DNA of 38,359 nucleotides. It comes from Planctomycetota bacterium. GTDB lineage: Bacteria; Planctomycetota; UBA8742; UBA2392. Of this stretch, positions 6,960-13,952 are shown in pieces. The stretch lies in contig JAJVIO010000044.1 in NCBI GenBank assembly GCA_022071975.1, positions 26,306 through 64,664 of the forward strand. Direction: 5' to 3'. Each line of letters opens with the position of its first letter. Position 1 is the first letter of the stretch. The notes beneath the pieces were generated by a model. That model was given only the letters and a program-made list of their open reading frames with translations, did no database searches and had not been told where the DNA came from. The translations under genes were made by a program, and so were the position numbers.

Positions 6960-7453
6960 GCTTCCGCGGGCTGGGCCACGTAGTCGTCGAGTTCTTTCGA
7001 CAGCGTGGGGCACAGCTGGTCGGGGAACTCGATGCTGATGCGGCGCTTGCTGGTGTCTTCATCGATTTCAAAGCAAACGCGCACCACCTGCTTCGGCCAC
7101 ACGTCGCGCCAGATATCGGCCCACTCCACCACTGTGATAGCGCGGTCCGAGTTGATGGCTTCCAGGATCTCTCCCGGCAGCTCCGGCGACTCATTCAGGC
7201 GATAGAAGTCAACATGGTGCAGCACGCAACGGCCGCCGTGGTAGCTGAGCATCAGCGTGAACGTCGGGCTGCGCAGACCGGCCCAGCCGCCTTCATCCAG
7301 CCCGCAGGCAATACCTTTCACGAACTGCGTCTTGCCGGCGCCCAGCGTGCCCTCCAGCGCCACGAAGGTCCCCCGCGGCAGGCAACTGCCGAGGATGCGG
7401 CCAATGCGGATAGTGCTTTCCGTGTCCGGGCTGATCAGATGAAGAATGGCCAT
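6956..7453 (-). CDS. tsaE: tRNA threonylcarbamoyladenosine biosynthesis ATPase TsaE
   Basis: 165 residues. Walker A is GTLGAGKT (35-42), followed by the family's conserved SPTFTLMLSY and HHVDFYRLNE segments and then VVEWADIW, all diagnostic of TsaE (YjeE). With TsaB and TsaD it makes the t6A37 modification on ANN-decoding tRNAs, using ATP to reset the complex. A strong extended -10 box lies 57 bases upstream. The last codon and stop lie within the terminal repeat of the neighbouring MITE-like element, so the C-terminal QPAEA residues may have been shaped by that insertion. Confidence 0.92.
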   Translation of the reverse strand: MAILHLISPDTESTIRIGRILGSCLPRGTFVALEGTLGAGKTQFVKGIACGLDEGGWAGLRSPTFTLMLSYHGGRCVLHHVDFYRLNESPELPGEILEAINSDRAITVVEWADIWRDVWPKQVVRVCFEIDEDTSKRRISIEFPDQLCPTLSKELDDYVAQPAEA

Positions 7454-7686
7454 GGCAACCCCAGCTTTCGCGATGCATCGACACTCCCGAATGTCGACGC
7501 CGCAAAGTGATTATAGCACACCGGTCAAGGGTCCGGCGCGAAACCGCCTGATTAGTTTGCGCGCTCGCTCAAGGCGTACAACACCGCCAGAACGTACACC
7601 GCAAGCGACTCTCGGCGTGCTGTGCGAATCGTGGACACAGGTAAATCCGCCTCGCGATTCACTGAGTCCGATTCGCGGTCAGGCTC
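7454..7686. other. Non-coding spacer between thiL and tsaE
   Basis: Apart from the tsaE promoter and leader I see no gene here. The remainder (about 7540-7686), downstream of the thiL stop, has no convincing frame, repeat or terminator with a T-tract. Confidence 0.5.
7510..7518 (-). promoter_or_regulatory. Extended -10 promoter of tsaE (TGCTATAAT)
   Basis: On the minus strand TGCTATAAT is a perfect extended -10 element. It predicts a transcript start near 7503 and a leader of about 50 bases, which contains the small hairpin TCGACA...TGTCGA. A TTGACC lies only seven bases upstream of it, too close to act as its -35. Confidence 0.55.
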
Positions 7687-8694
7687 CTAAAGCTGGTGCA
7701 CCCAGGACATCACTTCCAGCGCCTCCGCCTCGCCCTTGCGCAGGATGCGCACCAGGGGCTCGTCCTTCTTCAGCGGGCGCATCATGCCCAGCGCGCGGAT
7801 CGGCACGTCGAAGGGCCACTCTGTCACGATCTTCTTCCAGCGGTTGGGCTTGACGATGAACAGCAGCTCAAAGTCTTCGCCATCGTGCAGCGCGTGGTGC
7901 AGCGCGCGATCGGCGCCTTTGCCCTCCAGCTTCGCGAGCCGGCGGGCCGACTTGCTGACGGGCACCGCCTCGGCGGCGATGTCGGCGCCCACGGCGAAAC
8001 GCAGGCCGGACTCTTCGCAGATGCGTGTCAGGTCGCCGCTGAGGCCGTCGGAAATATCGATCATGGCGCTCACGCCGCGTTCGGCCAGGAAACGCCCTTC
8101 AGCGATGCGCGGCTCAAAGCGCAGGTGCTTGCCGAGGATCGAGCCGCCGAGCGAGCCGGTAATCGCAATCACGTCGCCGGGGGCAGCGCCTGAGCGCAGT
8201 GCCGGGCGCACGCCCTCCATGGTGCCGGTCATGGCCACGGAAATCGACAGCGGGCCGTCCCAGCCCTGGGTGTCGCCGCCGGCAAGCGTGACGCCGTAGG
8301 TCGCGCAGGTCTTGGCAATGCCCAGGAACACTTCCTCGCGCAGGTTCACCGGCGCGCCGGTATGCAGCGTGCACGAAACCAGCGCCGCGCTGGGCGTGGC
8401 ACCCATGGCCGCCATGTCGCTCAGGCAGCGGGTGATCGCCTTGCGTCCCACTTCTTCGGGGGTCGCCGCCGGGCCCATCACGGCCGGAAGCTTCTTGCCC
8501 TTTTCCGCAAGCACGAAGTGCTTGCCTTCGATGGTGGTGTCGATCTTAAGCGCCTGGCGGTCCACCAGGGTGCGCATGATGGCGCAGTCGTCGCCGGGCC
8601 CGACCTCAAGGTTGGGGGAAGAAGGCGGAAGCTCGGAGCGAATCCACTTGATGTACTCGAACTCGCTGGACGACTTCGGTGCGTGCTTCGTCAT
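7687..8694 (-). CDS. thiL: Thiamine-monophosphate kinase ThiL
   Basis: 335 residues from the ATG at 8694, which has AGAGGAG just upstream. An ATG at 8775 would add 27 residues but has its purine box touching the start codon. Family motifs occur in order: GPGDDCA (nucleotide/Mg binding), KIDTTIEGKHF, RCLSDMAAMGATP, LAGGDTQGW, DISDGLSGDL and LHDGEDFELLF. The enzyme phosphorylates thiamine monophosphate to the cofactor thiamine diphosphate. The neighbours are not thiamine genes. It is divergent from the LOG-family gene across a 197-base gap. Confidence 0.92.
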   Translation of the reverse strand: MTKHAPKSSSEFEYIKWIRSELPPSSPNLEVGPGDDCAIMRTLVDRQALKIDTTIEGKHFVLAEKGKKLPAVMGPAATPEEVGRKAITRCLSDMAAMGATPSAALVSCTLHTGAPVNLREEVFLGIAKTCATYGVTLAGGDTQGWDGPLSISVAMTGTMEGVRPALRSGAAPGDVIAITGSLGGSILGKHLRFEPRIAEGRFLAERGVSAMIDISDGLSGDLTRICEESGLRFAVGADIAAEAVPVSKSARRLAKLEGKGADRALHHALHDGEDFELLFIVKPNRWKKIVTEWPFDVPIRALGMMRPLKKDEPLVRILRKGEAEALEVMSWVHQL

Positions 8695-8891
8695 TGACTC
8701 CTCTGCTCGCGGCTCGGCGAGGTACCCTTCGGCCGTAACTACGGCAGCGGCTTTATACATATCGTCCACGTTCATTCCTCTGTAATCTGCCGGGCCTTTC
8801 CAACCCGCCCTTGGGGCGTAAACTTCGCGGCCCGCGCTACTTACTAGAACGCGTTAAGGTTCCAGCCGGCTTCCAGAGATAAGGTGATTTC

Positions 8892-9605
8892 ATGCGCAAA
8901 GCTGAGGTAATCGAGGGCCTGAAGGACACCTGGCAGGTGTTCCGGGTCATGGCCGAGTTTGTGGAAGGGTTTGACACCCTCTCCAAGGTCGGCCGTTGCG
9001 TCTCGATCTTCGGCAGCGCGCGCACGCACCCTGATGACGAGCTGTACAAAACCACCGTGCTGCTGGGCAAAAAACTGGCCGAGGCCGGCTACGGCGTGAT
9101 CACCGGCGGCGGCCCCGGCGTGATGGAGGCCGGCAACAAGGGCGCCGGCGAGGGCGGCGGCGAGTCGGTAGGGCTCGCGATCGACCTGCCCATGGAGCAG
9201 GAGGCCAACCCGTATTGCTCGACATTGGTGGACTTCCGTTATTTCTTCATCCGCAAGGTGATGTTCGTGAAGTACGCCGACGCCTTCGTGTTCATGCCCG
9301 GCGGTTTCGGGACCATGGACGAGATGTTCGAGGTGCTGACCCTGGTGCAGACCCTCAAGATCCGCCGCATTCCCTGCGTGTTGTTCGGCATGAAGTACTG
9401 GCAGGGATTGTTTGACTGGCTTGAGAAAACCATGTGCGCGGAGTACCGCCACATCAGCCCCGAAGACCTGCAGCTGTTCCACCGTACCGACGACGTGGAC
9501 GACGCCGTCAAGCACATCGCCGACTTCCACAAGCGCAGCCCCACCCGCAAAGGCCGCACCATAGGCAGCGGCGACACCCGCGAGTTGAACAAGCCCAAGA
9601 AGTAA
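8892..9605 (+). CDS. LOG-family (TIGR00730) Rossmann-fold protein
   Basis: 237 residues. The signature PGGFGTMDE (136-144) and the earlier VSIFGSAR and GYGVITGGGPGVMEAGNKGA segments are those of the LOG / 'lysine decarboxylase-like' family. Characterised members are cytokinin-riboside 5'-monophosphate phosphoribohydrolases, releasing a base from a nucleoside monophosphate. The catalytic Arg/Glu pair of the family is consistent with FIRKVMF and the E of GTMDE. In bacteria the physiological substrate is often unknown. A lysine-rich tail ends the protein. A short GCGAGC/GCTCGC hairpin follows the stop. Confidence 0.9.
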   Translation: MRKAEVIEGLKDTWQVFRVMAEFVEGFDTLSKVGRCVSIFGSARTHPDDELYKTTVLLGKKLAEAGYGVITGGGPGVMEAGNKGAGEGGGESVGLAIDLPMEQEANPYCSTLVDFRYFFIRKVMFVKYADAFVFMPGGFGTMDEMFEVLTLVQTLKIRRIPCVLFGMKYWQGLFDWLEKTMCAEYRHISPEDLQLFHRTDDVDDAVKHIADFHKRSPTRKGRTIGSGDTRELNKPKK

Positions 9606-9622
9606 GCGAGCCGGTCGCTCGC
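9606..9622 (+). terminator. Short hairpin after the LOG-family gene
   Basis: GCGAGC (9606-9611) pairs with GCTCGC (9617-9622) around CGGTC, directly after the TAA stop. The stem is only six base pairs and has no T-tract, so it is a weak terminator candidate. Confidence 0.3.
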
Positions 9623-9652
9623 AATTCGACGGAGCGCCGCTAGATTCCCGCC

Positions 9653-11092
9653 ATGGCGGATGCGTCTCCCGGCAAGCTTTCACCCGAACAGAAACGCGGG
9701 GTTTTCGTTGTCTGGCTGATCATCTTCATTGACCTGCTGGGCTTCGGCATTGTGCTGCCGAGCCTGCCCTACTTCGTGCGCATCTTCGAGGTGCCCGAGT
9801 GGGCCAACCTTGCGGCGCGCGCGGTCGGCCTTGAGCGCTCGCGGGGCGGCGTGCTGGTCGGCACCATCCTCACCGCCTACTCATTGTGCCAGTTCATCTT
9901 CGCGCCGATCTGGGGCAGGCTCAGCGACAAGGTCGGGCGACGGCCGATACTGGCCCTCAGCACCAGCGGCTTTGCCGCCACCTGGGTACTGTTCGCCTTC
10001 GCGCCCGGCTTCACCTGGCTGCTGATTTCGCGCGCGCTCGCGGGCGTGTGCGCCGCCAACATCAGCACCGCCCAGGCCTACATGGCCGACGTGTTTCCCG
10101 CCGAGCGCCGCAGCAAGGGCATGGGGTTGATCGGCATGGCGTTCGGGCTGGGCTTTGTGTTCGGCCCGGCCATCGGCGGCGCGCTGGTGAGTGAGACACT
10201 GCTGGGCTGGTTCGGCTACGGGCCGGAGATTGACGCAGCCGCGTTCCACCGCGCGCAATTGATGTTCCCGAGCCTGTTCGCGGCGGGCCTGAGCCTTACG
10301 GCGTTCGTTCTGACCGTCACCATCATGCGCGAGTCGCGCTGGGGACTGTCCCCGAAAGGGACTGTCCCCGTCGTCAACCGTCAACGCAACACCGGAAACG
10401 GGGACAGTCCCCAAAAGCGGGGACTGTCCCCCGGCCGCATGGCACAGTTCGCGGCCGCGCTAACCCGGCCGGGGATCGGACCGATGCTGGTGGTGTACCT
10501 GATTGTCACGCTGGGCTTTGCACAACTGGAGGCGATGTTCACCCAGTTCAACGCCGAGTACCTGGCGCTGGACGCCAGCCACAACGCCTGGGTGTTCGTG
10601 GTGATCGGGCTGACGCTGGCGTTCGTGCAGGGCGGGCTGATCGGCCGGCTCAGCAAGCTGCTGGGGCCCGCCAAGGTGCTGCTGATCGGGCTGGCGGGCC
10701 TGACCGTGGCGATGTTCCTGTTCGGCTACCAGGTGCGGATCAACGAGTACATCGGCGTGAACCAGTTCGTGCTGCTGCTGTTCTTTTCGTTTCTGATCGG
10801 CGCCTTCAACGGCCTGTGCAACCCCAGCGTGCTGGCCATCATCAGCAGCCACGCCAAGGCCGACGAGCAGGGTGGCACCATGGGCTTCACGGCCAGCGCG
10901 GCGACACTGGGGCGCATCATCGGGCCGATTTTAGGCGGCTACATCTACGACCGTTTTGGGCCCGAGCAGCCGTTTGCCGTGGGCGGCGCGCTGATCGGCC
11001 TGGGCCTGCTGTTTTTCATCGCCCGCTGGAAGGTGATTGTCAAACCGGCGGTGTCTCACGCCCCAGCACGACATCAATCCCTGACAGGATGA
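9653..11092 (+). CDS. MFS transporter, TetA-like DHA1 drug:H+ antiporter family
   Basis: 479 residues with about 12 hydrophobic helices. The loop 2-3 motif reads GRLSDKVGRRPIL and the antiporter motif C region reads GMAFGLGFVFGPAIGG, both typical of TetA/DHA1 exporters. Members export drugs or metabolites in exchange for protons; the substrate here is unknown. The central cytoplasmic loop between helices 6 and 7 (about residues 228-262) is longer than usual and is encoded by four 13-base palindromes (see the repeat entry). A TAGATT box lies six bases before the ATG, so the mRNA may be leaderless. The 3' end overlaps the convergent MazF-like gene by 53 bases. Confidence 0.9.
   Translation: MADASPGKLSPEQKRGVFVVWLIIFIDLLGFGIVLPSLPYFVRIFEVPEWANLAARAVGLERSRGGVLVGTILTAYSLCQFIFAPIWGRLSDKVGRRPILALSTSGFAATWVLFAFAPGFTWLLISRALAGVCAANISTAQAYMADVFPAERRSKGMGLIGMAFGLGFVFGPAIGGALVSETLLGWFGYGPEIDAAAFHRAQLMFPSLFAAGLSLTAFVLTVTIMRESRWGLSPKGTVPVVNRQRNTGNGDSPQKRGLSPGRMAQFAAALTRPGIGPMLVVYLIVTLGFAQLEAMFTQFNAEYLALDASHNAWVFVVIGLTLAFVQGGLIGRLSKLLGPAKVLLIGLAGLTVAMFLFGYQVRINEYIGVNQFVLLLFFSFLIGAFNGLCNPSVLAIISSHAKADEQGGTMGFTASAATLGRIIGPILGGYIYDRFGPEQPFAVGGALIGLGLLFFIARWKVIVKPAVSHAPARHQSLTG
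10341..10431. repeat. Four GGGGAC(T/A)GTCCCC palindromes inside the MFS gene
   Basis: Copies lie at 10341-10353, 10358-10369 (one base shorter), 10400-10412 and 10419-10431. Each is itself palindromic and the two pairs face each other around a short spacer, as in REP/BIME-type elements. The block is read through in frame and encodes a hydrophilic segment (LSPKGTVPVVNRQ and NGDSPQKRGLSPG) of the transporter's central loop. Confidence 0.75.
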
Positions 11093-11402
11093 GCTGCAGG
11101 TGCCGGTCCGGCAGCTTTCCGGCACGTTCGATCAACCGGGACTTGTTCAGCGTCATGATCTGGGAAACGTTGGCGACGGACGGCTTCGGTAACCCGCTGG
11201 CCGACTTGGGCAACAGCACATTTCCCGGTGAAGCATGCAACTTCAGCTGGGAAGTCACCGCTACGCAAACCACGGTAGCGATGTCACTGCGGTTGTAAGG
11301 GTTTCCCTGAACCACTACGACGGGACGCCGGTAGCCGGGCTCAGAACCTTTGGGCGCCGCCATCTCAGCCCACCAGATCTCGCCTCTCAAAGGAATCACC
11401 AC
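11040..11402 (-). CDS. MazF/PemK-family endoribonuclease toxin
   Basis: 120 residues from a GTG start. The N-terminus MVIPLRGEIWWAEM, followed by GSEPGYRRPVVVVQGNPYN and then TVVCVAVTSQL, is the core of MazF/PemK toxins, including the RP-V-V-V strand and the later VSQIMTLNKSRL segment. These enzymes cleave mRNA at short motifs. The GTG overlaps the antitoxin stop by seven bases, the usual antitoxin-first order. The last 53 bases (11040-11092) lie inside the oppositely oriented MFS gene, so both C-termini are encoded by the same DNA. Confidence 0.9.
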   Translation of the reverse strand: MVIPLRGEIWWAEMAAPKGSEPGYRRPVVVVQGNPYNRSDIATVVCVAVTSQLKLHASPGNVLLPKSASGLPKPSVANVSQIMTLNKSRLIERAGKLPDRHLQLILSGIDVVLGRETPPV

Positions 11403-11632
11403 TCAAGATTCCTCATGACCTCATCGACGGCGGCCTCAACAAAGGGATCGGCCTGGTTGTCAACCTCTGCAAGCGCTCGGTTGACCGACTCCGTGATCTC
11501 GGCCTCGCGTTGCCGCGCCAGGTACTCGGCGACAGCCATGGCGTAAAGCTTGCTGCGCGATTTCTTGAGCTTCTTGGCCAGGCGCTCGGCCTGCTTGAAC
11601 AGCTCATCAGGGATGGAAACAGCTACTTTCAT
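11396..11632 (-). CDS. Ribbon-helix-helix antitoxin for the MazF-like toxin
   Basis: 78 residues. MKVAVSIPDELFKQAERLAKKLKKSRSKLYAMAVAEYLA has the beta strand plus two helices of MetJ/Arc/CopG ribbon-helix-helix proteins. The acidic C-terminal half (EVDNQADPFVEAAVDEVMRNLEW) should wrap around the toxin. An operator-like inverted repeat CATACC-N15-GGTATG sits at the start and contains a TATACT -10 box. This fits autorepression by the complex. Confidence 0.88.
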   Translation of the reverse strand: MKVAVSIPDELFKQAERLAKKLKKSRSKLYAMAVAEYLARQREAEITESVNRALAEVDNQADPFVEAAVDEVMRNLEW

Positions 11633-11656
11633 ACCATGAGTATAACCGGTGGTATG
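11630..11656 (-). promoter_or_regulatory. Promoter-operator of the MazEF-like pair
   Basis: CATACC (11630-11635) and GGTATG (11651-11656) form an inverted repeat around TATACT (complement of 11639-11644), which serves as the -10. The inner half-site overlaps the antitoxin start codon. Such placement is typical of self-repressed RHH antitoxins. Confidence 0.55.
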
Positions 11657-11672
11657 AACGGAACAACGCCCT

Positions 11673-12992
11673 TTACGGCACGTATTCGCCTGATTCTTCC
11701 GTCTGCATGTAGCTGGCGATCACGTTGAAGCCGTTGGCCTCGAACTTGTGGCCCTTGGCGATCTTCAGGTCACCCGCCACTGACAGGAACGCGCTGGGCG
11801 CTGAGTCCTTGTGGATGCCCGTGGTCGTGTTGATCACCAGGTCGGGCACCGTGGCGTTGCCGCCCAGCAGAATGCCGTCGCCCTTGCGCGCCGGCGAACC
11901 GTTGATCGAGATTTCGCCGCCGCTGCAGTACACGCTGGCGGCCTCGATGATGCGCAGGCTGCGGCCGCCGCTCTGGTAGACCTCCAGCTTGCCGCCGCGC
12001 ACGTTGACGGTGCCGTTGAGGCTGAACATGCCGCCGCCGGTGGTGTTGCGCATGTAGCCGCCGTAGATGTTCAGGGCGGCGCCGCTGTGCCAGATGTCGT
12101 CGTTGATCTCGAGGGCGCCATCGTGAATGTTGATGGTAGCGCCGCTGAAGTCGGCGTCGCCGTTGCCGACGAACTTGCCCGAGTAGATGGTCAGGGTGCT
12201 GCCCTCCAGCCACGACTTCTCGCCGCGGTCCGTGCCGTTGCCGTTGCTGAAGCGGCAGGCGAACTCGCCGCCGTCGATCACCAGGTTGCCGGCGATCTGG
12301 AAGCCGTAGGGGTTGGGCGTGTTCCACTTGCCGCCCTTCTCGATGATCAGCGTGGTGCCCGCCTCGACGTACAGGCCGGCCTTGCCCGGCTCGGCGTTTT
12401 CATTTCCGTTGGTGCCCCAGGTGCCGGCACGGATGCGTTTGGTGCCGCCGCGCAGGATTACCTTTTTGGCGGACAACTCGCCCTCAAGGGTCTGGTCGGC
12501 GCCGTCGAACACCAGCGTGCTCTGTGATGCCTCCAACTTGCCGCCCTGCACGATGCTGACGTCGCCGCGCACGGCGACTTCGCCGGCCTGCAGCTTCAGC
12601 GTGCCGTTGACGCGCAGCTCGCCCAGCGTGCTGAGTTCAGTCTTGGCGGTTTCACCGGCCGCGACGCTGATGTCTGTCCGTTCGGGGTCGGATTCTGCGG
12701 TTCTTTCCGGCTTGGCGGGCTGGATGGCGGGGGTTTCCGCGAGCTCGGGCGCTACAGTTTCTTCGGCTGACTCGACGGCCGTTTTCTCGGGCAGCCGCGG
12801 GCCTTCCGGCAACTCGTTCAGCGGCTGCTGCAAGGGCTCGGTTTCGGAAGGCAGCGGCTCGTCAAGCCGCGCAAGCTCAGGTTTCGCGGCCGGGGCAGGC
12901 TGATCGGCCGGCGTAAGCAGCAGCCAGGCGGCCACAGTCCCCAGTGCCAGCCACAAGGCCAGAATCCCGATCCACAGCGGCGTACGTTTCAT
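11673..12992 (-). CDS. Membrane-anchored beta-helix-like surface protein
   Basis: 439 residues. One N-terminal helix (WIGILALWLALGTVAAWLLL) is followed by about 90 residues rich in proline, glutamate and alanine, then about 310 residues of short strands with recurring turns such as GTLKLQAGEVAVRG, GSTLTIYSGKFVGN and GTVNVRGGKLEVY. This pattern, with inward hydrophobic and outward glycine/asparagine positions, is that of a right-handed parallel beta-helix. No catalytic site or known family is recognised. It is likely anchored in the inner membrane with a rigid rod in the periplasm, or is a surface protein; this is inference. It stands alone between two toxin-type loci. Confidence 0.65.
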   Translation of the reverse strand: MKRTPLWIGILALWLALGTVAAWLLLTPADQPAPAAKPELARLDEPLPSETEPLQQPLNELPEGPRLPEKTAVESAEETVAPELAETPAIQPAKPERTAESDPERTDISVAAGETAKTELSTLGELRVNGTLKLQAGEVAVRGDVSIVQGGKLEASQSTLVFDGADQTLEGELSAKKVILRGGTKRIRAGTWGTNGNENAEPGKAGLYVEAGTTLIIEKGGKWNTPNPYGFQIAGNLVIDGGEFACRFSNGNGTDRGEKSWLEGSTLTIYSGKFVGNGDADFSGATINIHDGALEINDDIWHSGAALNIYGGYMRNTTGGGMFSLNGTVNVRGGKLEVYQSGGRSLRIIEAASVYCSGGEISINGSPARKGDGILLGGNATVPDLVINTTTGIHKDSAPSAFLSVAGDLKIAKGHKFEANGFNVIASYMQTEESGEYVP

Positions 12993-13048
12993 GACATCCC
13001 CCTTCTCGCCCTATGAACGGGAAATGTGCCGGTCGGGTTCCGCGGAAT

Positions 13049-13309
13049 TCAGTGAATCACATTCAGATGCGCGTGGCGAGCGCGGATCGCCTCCGCAATA
13101 CGGCCCCGCTCGGCCGCCGAAAAGCAGTCGCCGTGGAGCGCCAGGAAGGTCGCCGCCGGATCGCCTGGAGATTTTGCTTCCGCCAGCAGACGGGCCGCTT
13201 CAAGGCCCATGGCGTCGGCGCTGGCGCCCAGCCTCATGCGCTCTTCAAACGGCTTGGAGCGCCATATGCGGACCTGGACGAGAAACAGCTCAAGCGGCGT
13301 GTCATCCAT
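13049..13309 (-). CDS. Small helical partner of the nucleotidyltransferase
   Basis: 86 residues, all predicted helix by eye: ELFLVQVRIWRSKPFEERMR, GASADAMGLEAARLLAE and CFSAAERGRIAEAIRARH. It resembles a common class of small proteins with a conserved 'ERLRMG...A..L' start and a C-terminal 'RI...I..R' helix, encoded next to stand-alone nucleotidyltransferases; I recall the class but no assigned name. Its ATG (complement of 13307-13309) lies eight bases inside the upstream nucleotidyltransferase gene, so the two are coupled and likely form a complex. Toxin or antitoxin status cannot be read from sequence. Confidence 0.6.
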   Translation of the reverse strand: MDDTPLELFLVQVRIWRSKPFEERMRLGASADAMGLEAARLLAEAKSPGDPAATFLALHGDCFSAAERGRIAEAIRARHAHLNVIH

Positions 13310-13850
13310 CCCTGGCTCCCTGCAACAATTTATCAACCCGCAGGGCCGCACTCCATCGCCGCAGGTAATCCTGGTCGAGTTCAAGTCCTGACCGCAGCAG
13401 GGTTCGGACATCCTCAACCTGCCGGTTCGATCCGCCTTTGGCTGCCCACAGCAGCTTCGAAAGCACGAGGTCTTCCGGCGCTTGCACGAAGCAATCGATG
13501 TTCGCAATGGTCTCCCTGCGCCTGCGCGCGAACTCTTCCCGTTGGAAGTCGTCATCCTTGAGTGGAATCAAGTCGAGCTTCCACGACGTCGCGTAGTGGA
13601 TTGCATTGAACATGCGCCGGGACATCAGAGACTGGCGCGCGGTTTCAGCATCCACGTACCAGTCTTCGCCAAGCCAAGCCAACAGGTCCTCCAGCTGCTT
13701 CACTGTCATCTTCACCAGCACGTCCGTGTCGAAAGTCGAACGCCCCGGAACATAGGCGCGCATCGCCGTCGAGCCGACGATCATGTACTCAATCTCGAGC
13801 TCGCTCAGCTTCTGTGTCAGTTCTCGCAGTATCTGCCAGGGTTCATCCAT
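13302..13850 (-). CDS. Nucleotidyltransferase of the AbiEii/MNT-like superfamily
   Basis: 182 residues. The active-site pattern is visible: YMIVGSTAMRAYVPGRSTFDTDVLV gives GS (26-27) and DxD (41-43), and KLDLIP gives the third acidic residue (D93). The later EDLVLSKLLWAAKGGSNRQVEDVRTLL block is typical of AbiEii-like and DUF6036-like enzymes. Such enzymes transfer NMP to tRNA, protein or another acceptor; several are toxins or antitoxins. The gene overlaps its small helical partner by eight bases. It is divergent from the threonine dehydrogenase gene. Confidence 0.82.
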   Translation of the reverse strand: MDEPWQILRELTQKLSELEIEYMIVGSTAMRAYVPGRSTFDTDVLVKMTVKQLEDLLAWLGEDWYVDAETARQSLMSRRMFNAIHYATSWKLDLIPLKDDDFQREEFARRRRETIANIDCFVQAPEDLVLSKLLWAAKGGSNRQVEDVRTLLRSGLELDQDYLRRWSAALRVDKLLQGARDG

Positions 13851-13914
13851 GGGTCGAAGTATACCAGCCGGGGCGACAACACCCTTCGCCCCTTCCTCAA
13901 AGGGCCTTGGCCGC

Positions 13915-13920
13915 TATAAC
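13915..13920 (+). promoter_or_regulatory. Possible -10 box of the threonine dehydrogenase gene
   Basis: TATAAC preceded by CCGC, 32 bases before the ATG. A poor -35 (TTCCTC) lies 16 bases upstream. It belongs to the recurrent GCTAnAnT-like boxes seen before many genes here. Confidence 0.35.
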
Positions 13921-13952
13921 ATGGGCCTCACCCGGGCGAAGGAAACGCGTCC

